The translations under genes and the position numbers were made by a program. Below, in pieces: positions 42,404 through 49,276 of a stretch of 64,000 nt of DNA. Within the stretch, counting starts at the first letter, position 1; each line of letters begins with the position of its first letter. The notes beneath the pieces are model-generated. The model saw only the letters and a list, made by a program, of their open reading frames with translations. It had not been told where the DNA came from and made no database searches. The DNA comes from Pseudomonas abyssi (lineage in GTDB: Bacteria; Pseudomonadota; Gammaproteobacteria; Pseudomonadales; Pseudomonadaceae), in contig NZ_NTMR01000002.1 in assembly GCF_002307495.1 (NCBI RefSeq), forward strand, positions 402,982-466,981, read 5' to 3'.

Positions 42404-44164
42404 ATGAACCCGGTACTCATGCAGGAAATTCAGGCTGTAGCGCGGCAGGCCGAAGCGGCCGGACGCGGCGAGCGCCGGGCGATCCTTGAGGCGGGCGCTG
42501 CTCGCCTTGGCATGTCGGTACCGACCCTGTACCGCAAGCTCCAGGAGGTCACCGTGCGCCCCCAACGTAAACGCCGCAGTGACGCCGGCAAAACCGGCAT
42601 CCCGCTCAAAGAGCTGCAGCTTATCTCGGCACTGTTGGTCGAGAGCATTCGCAAGAACCAGAAACAGCTATCCAGCGTGAAGCTGGCGGTAGAGCGCCTG
42701 CGCAGCAACGGCCTGATTATGGCCGGCCGTGTGAATGAACAGACCGGCGAGTTTAAGGCGTTCTCAACCTCTGCCATCAGCCGGGCGCTGTACAAGGCAA
42801 ACCTGCACCCTGACCAGGTGCTGGCCCCGGCGCCAGCGGTATCACTCGCCAGCCGGCACCCCAACCACGTATGGCAGGTGGATGCGTCAATCTCGACGCA
42901 GTTCTACCTTGCCGACGACGGCGCGGCGGTGATGGATCAGGCGCAGTTCTACGATGGCAAGCCGGGTAACCTGAAGAAGATTGAGCGGCAGCGCCTCTGG
43001 CGCTACGTAATCACTGACCATGCCAGCGGCGCAATCTATGTGCAGTACGTGCTGGGCGCTGAGAGCGCCGAGAACCTCTGTCATGTGCTGATCAGCTGCA
43101 TGCAGTATCGCGGCGTGGCGGACCCATTCCACGGCGTGCCCTGGGCGCTGATGACCGACCCCGGCGCAGCGATGACGTCTGCCATGTTCCGCAACCTGTG
43201 CCAGGCGCTGTCGATCGATCTGATCATCAACGAGGTCGGCAACGCTCGCGCCAAAGGCCAAGTCGAGCAAGCGCACAACATCGTCGAGTGCCAGTTTGAG
43301 TCCGGCCTGAAGCTGGTACGCGCCACCACCCTGGAGCAGATCAACGAGCTGGCCGGCCAGTGGATGCGCCATTACAACGGCGTGGCCATCCACAGCCGCC
43401 ACCGCAGCACCCGCTTCGCCGTATGGCAGCGCATTACCGCCGAGCAGCTGCGCGTTGCGCCGGCTGCGGAGGTGTGCCGCGAGCTGGCCATCTGTGAACC
43501 CGAACAGCGCAAAGTGTCGCCGCTGCTGCGCGTGTCTTACCGTGGCGCTGACTATGACGTCAGCACCGTGCCGGGCGTACTGGTCGGCGAGAAGCTGCTG
43601 CTCACCCGCAACCCATGGCGCGACGCGGACAGCGCTCAGGTAGTTGTCACCAACGAGGAAGGCCGGCGCGCGTTCCATGTTGTCGAGCGCATCCAGCTGG
43701 ATGAGTTCGGCTTTGCCACCACGGCCGCAACTATAGGCAGCGACTTCAAAAGCCACAGCGAGACCCCGGCACAAGCCGCCAAAAAGGTGCTGGAGCAACT
43801 GGCCACCGAAACCCAAACCGAGGAAGAAGCCAAGGCAGCACGCAAGGCCAAGGCGCTGCCGTTCGGTGGCCGCATCGACCCGAACAAGCACATCACCGAT
43901 ACCGAGCTGCCGGCCTACCTGCCCAAGCGCGGTACCGAGTTGGAGACCAATACAGACGTGGCGGCAATTGAGCCGTCGCGCCTGACCCACTTCGCCGCTG
44001 CCAAGCGCGTTATGGGGCAGTTCCCCGGATGGGGCAAGGAGCATTTTGCAGCGCTGAAGGCAGGGTACCCAGACGGCGTTCTGGAGACCGAGCTGGATGC
44101 TGTTGTGGAAGCCGTTCGCGCCGCCCTGGTGCGTCCGAAACTCAGCGTCGTAGGAGGTAAATAG
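42404..44164 (+). CDS. DDE transposase (BcepMu TnpA/MuA functional analogue)
   Basis: 586 residues. An N-terminal HTH region (GAARLGMSVPTLYRKLQEV, 31-49) is followed by the rve-type integrase core. The catalytic triad is D160 (in VWQVDAS), D252 (in ALMTDPGAAM) and E288 (in KGQVEQAHN), with 35 residues between the last two. The Mu-type beta-barrel and C-terminal region follow. It catalyses integration and replicative transposition at the TG...CA ends. It is coupled to the AAA+ gene directly downstream. Intact, so the prophage may be mobile. Confidence 0.95.
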   Translation: MNPVLMQEIQAVARQAEAAGRGERRAILEAGAARLGMSVPTLYRKLQEVTVRPQRKRRSDAGKTGIPLKELQLISALLVESIRKNQKQLSSVKLAVERLRSNGLIMAGRVNEQTGEFKAFSTSAISRALYKANLHPDQVLAPAPAVSLASRHPNHVWQVDASISTQFYLADDGAAVMDQAQFYDGKPGNLKKIERQRLWRYVITDHASGAIYVQYVLGAESAENLCHVLISCMQYRGVADPFHGVPWALMTDPGAAMTSAMFRNLCQALSIDLIINEVGNARAKGQVEQAHNIVECQFESGLKLVRATTLEQINELAGQWMRHYNGVAIHSRHRSTRFAVWQRITAEQLRVAPAAEVCRELAICEPEQRKVSPLLRVSYRGADYDVSTVPGVLVGEKLLLTRNPWRDADSAQVVVTNEEGRRAFHVVERIQLDEFGFATTAATIGSDFKSHSETPAQAAKKVLEQLATETQTEEEAKAARKAKALPFGGRIDPNKHITDTELPAYLPKRGTELETNTDVAAIEPSRLTHFAAAKRVMGQFPGWGKEHFAALKAGYPDGVLETELDAVVEAVRAALVRPKLSVVGGK

Positions 44165-45361
44165 ATGATGCTGCAAATGAGGCTAAAGGAAGTACTGCAG
44201 CTCTCTGGCCTGTCGCAAGCCGAGCTGGCCAGGGCCGTTGGCCTGTCCAGTGCGGCGATCAACCTGCTGCTCAATCGTAGCCTCTACCCAAAGCTGACAG
44301 ACGAAGAAACGCTGCGCAGCAACATTACCAACTGGCTGAAGGAAAAAGGAGTGGAGGCAGAAGCGCTGGAGGGTTGTTTTGACCCTGCAGACGAGCGGTA
44401 CAGGAAGACCAGCTGGGGCGGCAACCCCAGCTGGCAAGGCAAATCCCAAACAGACGATATGGAAGTGCAACCCATGCTACTACGCAAACAATCATTGACG
44501 CCACAGGCCAAGCGGCAGTTCGGGCTGGTGCCTGACCCCTTTGCTAACCCCCGGTCCAGCGAAGACCTGTTCGTATCGCCGGATATTCGGTACGTCCGCG
44601 AGTCGCTGTACCAGGCCACCCAGGACGGCGTGTTTCTGGCCATTGTCGGCGAAAGCGGCAGCGGCAAGAGCACCATTCGCCAGGAGCTGCATGAGCGGCT
44701 GCGCAACGACAGCCGGCCGACCATCATCATTGAACCCTATGTGATCGGTATGGAAGAAAACGACACTCGGGGTAAGCCACTGAAGGCCGGCGATATCAGC
44801 GCTGCCATCCTGTATGAGGTGGCCCCTGAGCAGCGTTTGCCGCAGACCTATGAAGCCCGTTTTCGCGCGGTACACAAGGCGCTGCGCGAGTCCTTCCGGC
44901 TGGGTAACCGCCACATCCTGATCATTGAAGAAGCGCACAGCCTGCCCATCCACACGCTGCGCCACCTCAAGCGGTTCTTTGAGTTGGAGGAAGGTTTCGC
45001 GCGGCTGCTGTCGGTGGTGATGATCGGGCAGACCGAGCTGGGCGAGCGCCTGAGCGAGCGCAACCCCTCGGTACGGGAGGTGGTTCAGCGCTGCGAAATT
45101 GCCACGCTGCAGCCGCTGGACGCCAACCTGACCGCGTACCTCAAGCACCGCTTTGACCTGGCCGGCAAGACGCTAGACAACCTGGTTACGCCGGAGGCAA
45201 TCGAGGCCGTTCGCCAGCGCTTGCAGGGCTTCAATCAATCGCGCGGCCACTACAGCATGCTGCACCCCCTGGCCGTTCATAACCTGCTGATCGCCGCCTT
45301 CAACGCCGCCGCCGAGGTGGGTGCTGATCGTGTCGAAGCCGACATTGTGATGGGGGTGTGA
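44165..45361 (+). CDS. AAA+ ATPase, transposition target protein (MuB/TnpB-like)
   Basis: 398 residues. The N-terminal XRE-like HTH (LSQAELARAVGLSSAAINLL, 16-35) precedes the AAA+ core: Walker A GESGSGKST (162-170), Walker B ILIIEEAH (251-258), then VVMIGQTELGERL (sensor 1). It binds target DNA, stimulates the transposase and gives target immunity in Mu. The ATG lies directly after the transposase stop. The HTH-plus-AAA layout is that of BcepMu TnpB and MuB. Confidence 0.92.
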   Translation: MMLQMRLKEVLQLSGLSQAELARAVGLSSAAINLLLNRSLYPKLTDEETLRSNITNWLKEKGVEAEALEGCFDPADERYRKTSWGGNPSWQGKSQTDDMEVQPMLLRKQSLTPQAKRQFGLVPDPFANPRSSEDLFVSPDIRYVRESLYQATQDGVFLAIVGESGSGKSTIRQELHERLRNDSRPTIIIEPYVIGMEENDTRGKPLKAGDISAAILYEVAPEQRLPQTYEARFRAVHKALRESFRLGNRHILIIEEAHSLPIHTLRHLKRFFELEEGFARLLSVVMIGQTELGERLSERNPSVREVVQRCEIATLQPLDANLTAYLKHRFDLAGKTLDNLVTPEAIEAVRQRLQGFNQSRGHYSMLHPLAVHNLLIAAFNAAAEVGADRVEADIVMGV

Positions 45362-45362
45362 G

Positions 45363-45692
45363 ATGGGTGCTCTGATTCCGTTTATTGAGAAACGTCCAAG
45401 CAAGGTTTTTACCGAGCAGGTGAAAGCCTCCCTCGCCCTGGCCAACCAGGTGGGCCGAGAGCTGAAGGCGCACGGCTGCAGCGTCAAGTTCACATGCGTC
45501 GACGGCGTTCAGCCGCTGCTGGTGGTTGAGTGCGAGCAGCCACTGCACATGATCCGCGTAGGCCGCAGCGGCATCGCCCTGGTACGCACCCCCGGAAACT
45601 TCAGCCGCTGCCGCTCATTCCTCCTGGGCTGCGAGATCGAGTGGCTGGTTGGCGTACCGCCGGTGGCCGGGCGGATTGGGAGGGTGCATTGA
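45363..45692 (+). CDS. Early protein of unknown function
   Basis: 109 residues: MGALIPFIEKRPSKVFTEQV, ALANQVGRELKAHGCSVKFT and LVVECEQPLHMIRVGRSGIA. Mixed alpha/beta, soluble. It starts directly after the AAA+ gene and its stop overlaps the next start (TGATG). No family recognised. Confidence 0.6.
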   Translation: MGALIPFIEKRPSKVFTEQVKASLALANQVGRELKAHGCSVKFTCVDGVQPLLVVECEQPLHMIRVGRSGIALVRTPGNFSRCRSFLLGCEIEWLVGVPPVAGRIGRVH

Positions 45693-45973
45693 TGAGCAGC
45701 GAAATGTACATCTCTGTGCCAATCACGTTCGCCAACCCCGAACTGCTTTCCGAGGGCGAGCTGCGGCTCGCCCTGGAACGCGCCAATCGGCAAACAACCG
45801 ACCTTTGGTGCCAGCTTGAGGGCTACCGGAGCTATCTCATTCCGATGCTGCACAAGGCGGTTCAGGCTCACATAGCTAACCAGCCCGAGCAGGTGAATGC
45901 GGTGCTCGACGAGCTGGCGGCCAACTATCACCACAACGTAAAGCGGGCCAAAGAGACCCGAGGAGTGCATTGA
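45692..45973 (+). CDS. Small early protein of unknown function
   Basis: 93 residues, mostly helical: NPELLSEGELRLALERANRQ, LEGYRSYLIPMLHKAVQAH and VLDELAANYHHNVKRAKE. It shares one base with both neighbours (TGATG junctions). No domain recognised. Confidence 0.6.
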   Translation: MSSEMYISVPITFANPELLSEGELRLALERANRQTTDLWCQLEGYRSYLIPMLHKAVQAHIANQPEQVNAVLDELAANYHHNVKRAKETRGVH

Positions 45974-46590
45974 TGAACGCGCCAATACAGCAAATCCCTG
46001 ACGGCTTCGTCAAAAACGCCGCTGGCCACCTGGTACCCGAGCACCAGGTGCGCGACCAGGACAAGCTGCGCGACAACGTGGCCCGCGATCTGGCCGCCCA
46101 GGCGGTGGCCATCAGTGAGTCGATGGCTGCATTCAAGGCCAAGGCGCTCGCCGATATCGAAGACCTGATCAGCATTTCGCTGGAGCGCTATGGGGTGAAG
46201 CTCGGCGGCAAGAAAGGCAACGTGTCGATCACCACTTACGACGGCGAGTTCAAGATCGAGCGGGCGCTGGCCAACCGCCTCAGCTTCACCGAGGAGATTC
46301 TAGCGGCCAAGGAACTGATCTACGCCTGCATCCGCAAATGGAGCGCTGGTGCTGATCGCCACCTGATGGCCCTGGTCGACCGCGCATTCACCGGCCGCAA
46401 CGGCGAGATACGCACCAACGACGTACTCGACCTGATGCGCCTGGAAATCGACGACGAAGACTGGAAGACCGCGATGGAAGCCCTGCGGGATTCCATCCAG
46501 GTGAACGGCAAGGCGGTCTATATCCGCGTTTACCGCCGCGTCGGCGACGACCGATACGAACAGATCAACCTGAACTTGGCGGGGGCTTGA
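45973..46590 (+). CDS. DUF3164 family protein
   Basis: 205 residues. IPDGFVKNAAGHLVPEHQVR near the start, then GKKGNVSITTYDGEFKIERA and the C-terminal KAVYIRVYRRVGDDRYEQIN fit DUF3164, present in nearly all Mu-like phages after the transposition genes. ATG 45973 overlaps the upstream stop. Its function is unknown; it is assumed to act in the early phase. Confidence 0.85.
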   Translation: MNAPIQQIPDGFVKNAAGHLVPEHQVRDQDKLRDNVARDLAAQAVAISESMAAFKAKALADIEDLISISLERYGVKLGGKKGNVSITTYDGEFKIERALANRLSFTEEILAAKELIYACIRKWSAGADRHLMALVDRAFTGRNGEIRTNDVLDLMRLEIDDEDWKTAMEALRDSIQVNGKAVYIRVYRRVGDDRYEQINLNLAGA

Positions 46591-46591
46591 T

Positions 46592-47248
46592 ATGGCTCAG
46601 TGGCTAATCGAATTTAAAGACGCGGGGCAGGACTTCCTTTATTGGGTGGTCGATGATAGCGGCGTAATCATGCAGAGCATGCCGTGCCAGTCGAACATCT
46701 GGACCCAATACGCCCTGACAAACCTTCACTCACTGAAGCCCGATGCTGTTGCAGCGATCGCAAAGGACGGCGTCGCGTCCACAGTGAAGTATCCGGTTTC
46801 TGGCGTCCGCAAGATCGCTGCGGTAGAGGTTGCTGTGCACATCTTCACCGGTGGATATGCCACCAATACCGTGATGGGTAAGCGGGCCACCTGTGCCTTT
46901 AACGGGCTGAAAGCAGTGGAGCGGCTGGCCGAGAAGCTGTGGCCCGGAATCAAGTGCGACTTTGAGCGCCTGCCCTGCACAGAGGTTGGCCGACTACTCG
47001 GCAAGTGGAAGCTGAAGCCCAGCATTCCAGAGCACTGTGGCGACGCAACCAGAGAGCAGGTCATCCAGTGGTGCATCGCAAAGGGCTGCGACTTCGTTGA
47101 CCCGGTGTTCCCCGCGCCGCGCGGTTGGATGTGGGCCAATGGTCCGAGCAACTTGGTACTAACCCCGATATTCACGGTGACAGACCAGGGCGACGATATT
47201 ACTGCTGGAGAGGTAGCGGCTCGCAAGCCGGAGGAGCTGGTGCAATGA
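46592..47248 (+). CDS. Early protein of unknown function
   Basis: 218 residues starting MAQWLIEFKDAGQDFLYWVV. Contains several Trp and Cys residues and segments such as VMGKRATCAFNGLKAVERLA and FVDPVFPAPRGWMWANGPSN. Soluble, alpha/beta. I do not recognise it. It lies one bp after DUF3164 and overlaps the GemA gene by four bases. A cargo gene inserted into the early operon is possible. Confidence 0.6.
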   Translation: MAQWLIEFKDAGQDFLYWVVDDSGVIMQSMPCQSNIWTQYALTNLHSLKPDAVAAIAKDGVASTVKYPVSGVRKIAAVEVAVHIFTGGYATNTVMGKRATCAFNGLKAVERLAEKLWPGIKCDFERLPCTEVGRLLGKWKLKPSIPEHCGDATREQVIQWCIAKGCDFVDPVFPAPRGWMWANGPSNLVLTPIFTVTDQGDDITAGEVAARKPEELVQ

Positions 47249-47817
47249 TCAGCCGTGCCAACACCGCCAAGATCCACATCGCGCGGCAGCAATTGGGCAT
47301 GACCGATGAAGACTACCGCGCCCTGCTTGGCAGGGTGGCGGGTGTCACCAGCTCAAAGCAACTGACCGAACGCACCTGCAGCCGGGTTCTCCGGGAGTTT
47401 GAGCGCCTCGGCTTCCAGCCCAAGCCCAGCAACAAGGCCAAGGGCAAGCCGCACAACTTCAAGAAACTGGACGCGGAGATCACCAAGATCGAGGCGCTGC
47501 TGGCCGATATGAAGCTGCCCTGGTCATACGCTGATGCGATCGCCAAGCGCATGTTCGGCATCGAGCGCTGCGCCTGGCTGAAGCAGCCCAAGCACTACAA
47601 GGCGCTGGTTGCGGCCCTGCACGTCGAGCAGCAAAAGCAACACCTCAAGGCCGAGTTGGATGGCCTGCTGGACGAGCTGGGCTACCAGGGCGCAGAGCGC
47701 GCAGCGGTATTGGAAGACATGCCGCACGGCTGGGAGCGCAAGGTTCCAATGCTGGAGGCAGTCATCCGAGCGCTACGAGCGGAGAAGCTGGAAAAGGATG
47801 AGGCCCAATGCAGCTGA
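47245..47817 (+). CDS. gemA: GemA-like regulatory protein (Mu gp16, DUF1018)
   Basis: 190 residues. MISRANTAKIHIARQQLGMT, DEDYRALLGRVAGVTSSKQL, and MKLPWSYADAIAKRMFGIER near 90-109 are the gp16/GemA hallmarks. In Mu GemA changes host gene expression and DNA relaxation. It has a C-terminal helical extension ending LRAEKLEKDEAQCS. It overlaps the genes on both sides. Confidence 0.88.
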   Translation: MISRANTAKIHIARQQLGMTDEDYRALLGRVAGVTSSKQLTERTCSRVLREFERLGFQPKPSNKAKGKPHNFKKLDAEITKIEALLADMKLPWSYADAIAKRMFGIERCAWLKQPKHYKALVAALHVEQQKQHLKAELDGLLDELGYQGAERAAVLEDMPHGWERKVPMLEAVIRALRAEKLEKDEAQCS

Positions 47818-48356
47818 CCTGCCCATGCTGCGGTGAGCAGTTCCCGCTTGAGGCTGGCATGGCCGACGACGAGGGCAAGCGCCTGGCCGCGCTGTTCGCA
47901 GGTATGGAACCAAAGCTCGGTAAAGCAGTACTTCAATACCTGCGGCTGTTCAGTCCGGCCAAACGCTCGCTGCGCACCAGCAAGGCCATCCGCTTGGTGG
48001 AGGATCTACTGACCCTGGTAAACCCTGGCACGGTCAGCCGTGACGCCCGCACCAATGACTCCCGCCGCGCAACACAAACCCTGTGGGCCATGGGCATCGA
48101 GCAGATGCTCAGCGCCCGCGAAAAACTCACGTTGCCGCTGGATAACCACCACTACCTGCGTGCCGTGGTCTTTGGCTTGGCGGGCGACACCCAAGCGGTA
48201 GCCGCAGCAGCAGAGGCAAGTCGTGCGCGCCCGGCCGGCACCGGCCCGCTACGCACTGACGACTATTTCCTGAAGCTATCCCAGATCAACGGTGATGAAA
48301 GCAAGGGGCTGATCAGCCCTGAAGAAGCCGAGAAACGTAGGAGGGAACTGGCATGA
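47808..48356 (+). CDS. Zinc-ribbon early protein
   Basis: 182 residues. The first residues MQLTCPCCGEQFPLEAGM give a CPCC zinc-ribbon-like knuckle. The rest is helical (VLQYLRLFSPAKRSLRTSKA, TQTLWAMGIEQMLSARE). Similar genes lie between gemA and mor in B3/BcepMu-like phages. Exact role unknown; DNA binding is possible. It overlaps gemA by ten bases and mor by four. Confidence 0.68.
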   Translation: MQLTCPCCGEQFPLEAGMADDEGKRLAALFAGMEPKLGKAVLQYLRLFSPAKRSLRTSKAIRLVEDLLTLVNPGTVSRDARTNDSRRATQTLWAMGIEQMLSAREKLTLPLDNHHYLRAVVFGLAGDTQAVAAAAEASRARPAGTGPLRTDDYFLKLSQINGDESKGLISPEEAEKRRRELA

Positions 48357-48730
48357 GCAACAACTCTGCAATGGCTGACAAGCGTCATGAGCTGCTTGAT
48401 TCTATTGTGGCGCACTGTGCTCAGATTCTTGAGGAACACGGCATTGAGGAGGCGCTGGCCAAGCAGGCTGGCAACTCCCTTGCCAACCATCTCAGCGAAG
48501 TTTGGGCTGGCAGCACCGTCTGCTTTCCCAAGGACTACTTCTACAAGCTGACCAAACGTGACCTGGAGATCCTCGGCAAATTCAACGGGCGAAACCACCA
48601 CGTTCTTGCCGTGGAATACAACCTGACAGAGAACGCGATCTACCGCTTGCTGAAGCGCATCCAAGACCGTAAATTCGACCGGGACCAGGGTAGACTTGAT
48701 TTGGATGACTCAAGCGCCGAACTGTTTTAA
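48353..48730 (+). CDS. mor: Mor-type transcription activator of late genes
   Basis: 125 residues. The pattern FPKDYFYKLTKRDLEILGKF then NGRNHHVLAVEYNLTENAIY and RLLKRIQ is the C-terminal HTH of the Mor/C family, preceded by the dimerisation half. In Mu, Mor activates the middle promoter and C the late ones by binding dyad sites. Only one such gene is seen here, so it may act directly on the three palindromic late motifs at 23357, 28791 and 36885. Confidence 0.88.
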   Translation: MSNNSAMADKRHELLDSIVAHCAQILEEHGIEEALAKQAGNSLANHLSEVWAGSTVCFPKDYFYKLTKRDLEILGKFNGRNHHVLAVEYNLTENAIYRLLKRIQDRKFDRDQGRLDLDDSSAELF

Positions 48731-48741
48731 GGAGGTCACTT

Positions 48742-49071
48742 ATGGGCCGCAAATCTACTTTGAACTCGCTGCCGGCGAACGTTTCCGCCGAGCTTTTGCA
48801 TCGCTATTTTGAGCAACCGTCGCTCACCATTGATGATCATCACAGCTGGTTGGCCGACCAAGGTTATGAGCATTCCAGGTCGTCGCTTCATAGGTACTTA
48901 CTGGGTAAATCTGAAAGCCCCGAAGCTCAAGAGATTTCGGAAGACCGGTTGATCCGGATGCGCTGCTTGGAAGTAGCTTCCAGTGTTTACAACGGTAGTG
49001 ACCAAGCCGGCTTGATCGATTTCTCTGAGTCCCTTTTCAGTTATGTCCGTTACGGCAAGACCCAAAGCTAA
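48742..49071 (+). CDS. DUF3486-N-like protein, short relative of gp27
   Basis: 109 residues. MGRKSTLNSLPANVSAELLH, LTIDDHHSWLADQGYEHSRS and SLHRYLLGKSE run parallel to the first 60 residues of the phage's own gp27 (MGRKSSIDKLDP..., VGRYKVSFDEM), but the coiled coil is absent. A perfect TAAGGAGGT site precedes the ATG. Base composition is lower in GC than in the neighbours. It is the last gene before the right terminus. It may be a DNA-binding regulator or packaging-related protein. Confidence 0.7.
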   Translation: MGRKSTLNSLPANVSAELLHRYFEQPSLTIDDHHSWLADQGYEHSRSSLHRYLLGKSESPEAQEISEDRLIRMRCLEVASSVYNGSDQAGLIDFSESLFSYVRYGKTQS

Positions 49072-49093
49072 TATTGAAACTCTTTTTCAATAT
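49071..49093. terminator. AT-rich hairpin at the end of the early operon
   Basis: ATATTGAAA and TTTCAATAT form a perfect 9-bp stem around CTCTT directly at the last early stop codon. It is AT-rich and lacks a clear T run beyond the stem, so termination would be weak. It also overlaps the innermost right-end transposase-site candidate. Confidence 0.45.
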
Positions 49094-49166
49094 CTAGCCC
49101 GATAAGGCCCCCTATAGCTCGCTAAGTCCCGCAATTATCTAGCGTCTCCCTGTTTATTTATCTCAC
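49079..49166 (-). repeat. Right-end transposase-site candidates R1-R4
   Basis: Read inward from the right terminus (minus strand), four 22-bp units follow the first nine bases: R1 49166-49145 (GTGAGATAAATAAAC), R2 49144-49123 (CGCTAGATAATTGCG), R3 49122-49101 (GCGAGCTATAGGGGG) and R4 49100-49079 (GGGCTAGATATTGAA). They share a core like GCnnGATATT with L1 and L2 and have the same offset. R2 and R4 are the clearest. Confidence 0.65.
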
Positions 49167-49175
49167 TCCCCCTCA

Positions 49176-49181
49176 ATCAGG
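49176..49181. repeat. Right copy of the 6-bp prophage target duplication
   Basis: ATCAGG directly after the terminal CTCA of the prophage, identical to 11613-11618. Removing the prophage and one copy rejoins the PepSY gene's downstream sequence to the Fur-box region of the TonB receptor gene. Confidence 0.85.
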
Positions 49182-49203
49182 CACGCCGTCCCAATCGGCA
49201 ATT

Positions 49204-49222
49204 GGTTAAGATTCTCATTCGC
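49204..49222. promoter_or_regulatory. Fur box before the TonB receptor gene
   Basis: GGTTAAGATTCTCATTCGC; its complement GCGAATGAGAATCTTAACC agrees with the 19-base Fur consensus GATAATGAGAATCATTATC at about 13 positions, including the core AATGAGAATC. It lies 55 bp before the receptor start, so iron-dependent repression is expected. It is host DNA just outside the prophage. Confidence 0.65.
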
Positions 49223-49276
49223 GCTACAGTTAGCACTGAAAACTACAAATCTGCCAATCACCTCAGGGATCACATA

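Larger units (their letters stand above)
11619..49175 (+). mobile_element. Complete Mu-like transposable prophage, 37,557 bp
   Basis: The element begins TGTAGC and ends CCCTCA, is flanked by ATCAGG on both sides, and carries 22-bp-phased repeats inside each end. Content: DDE transposase and AAA+ target protein of BcepMu type, a gp16-family regulator, GemA, a Mor activator, Mu-type terminase, portal and head genes, and a siphovirus tail with lambda-type tape measure. Early genes run right and late genes run left. All essential modules appear intact, so it may be inducible. It is inserted between a PepSY gene and a TonB receptor gene. Confidence 0.93.
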
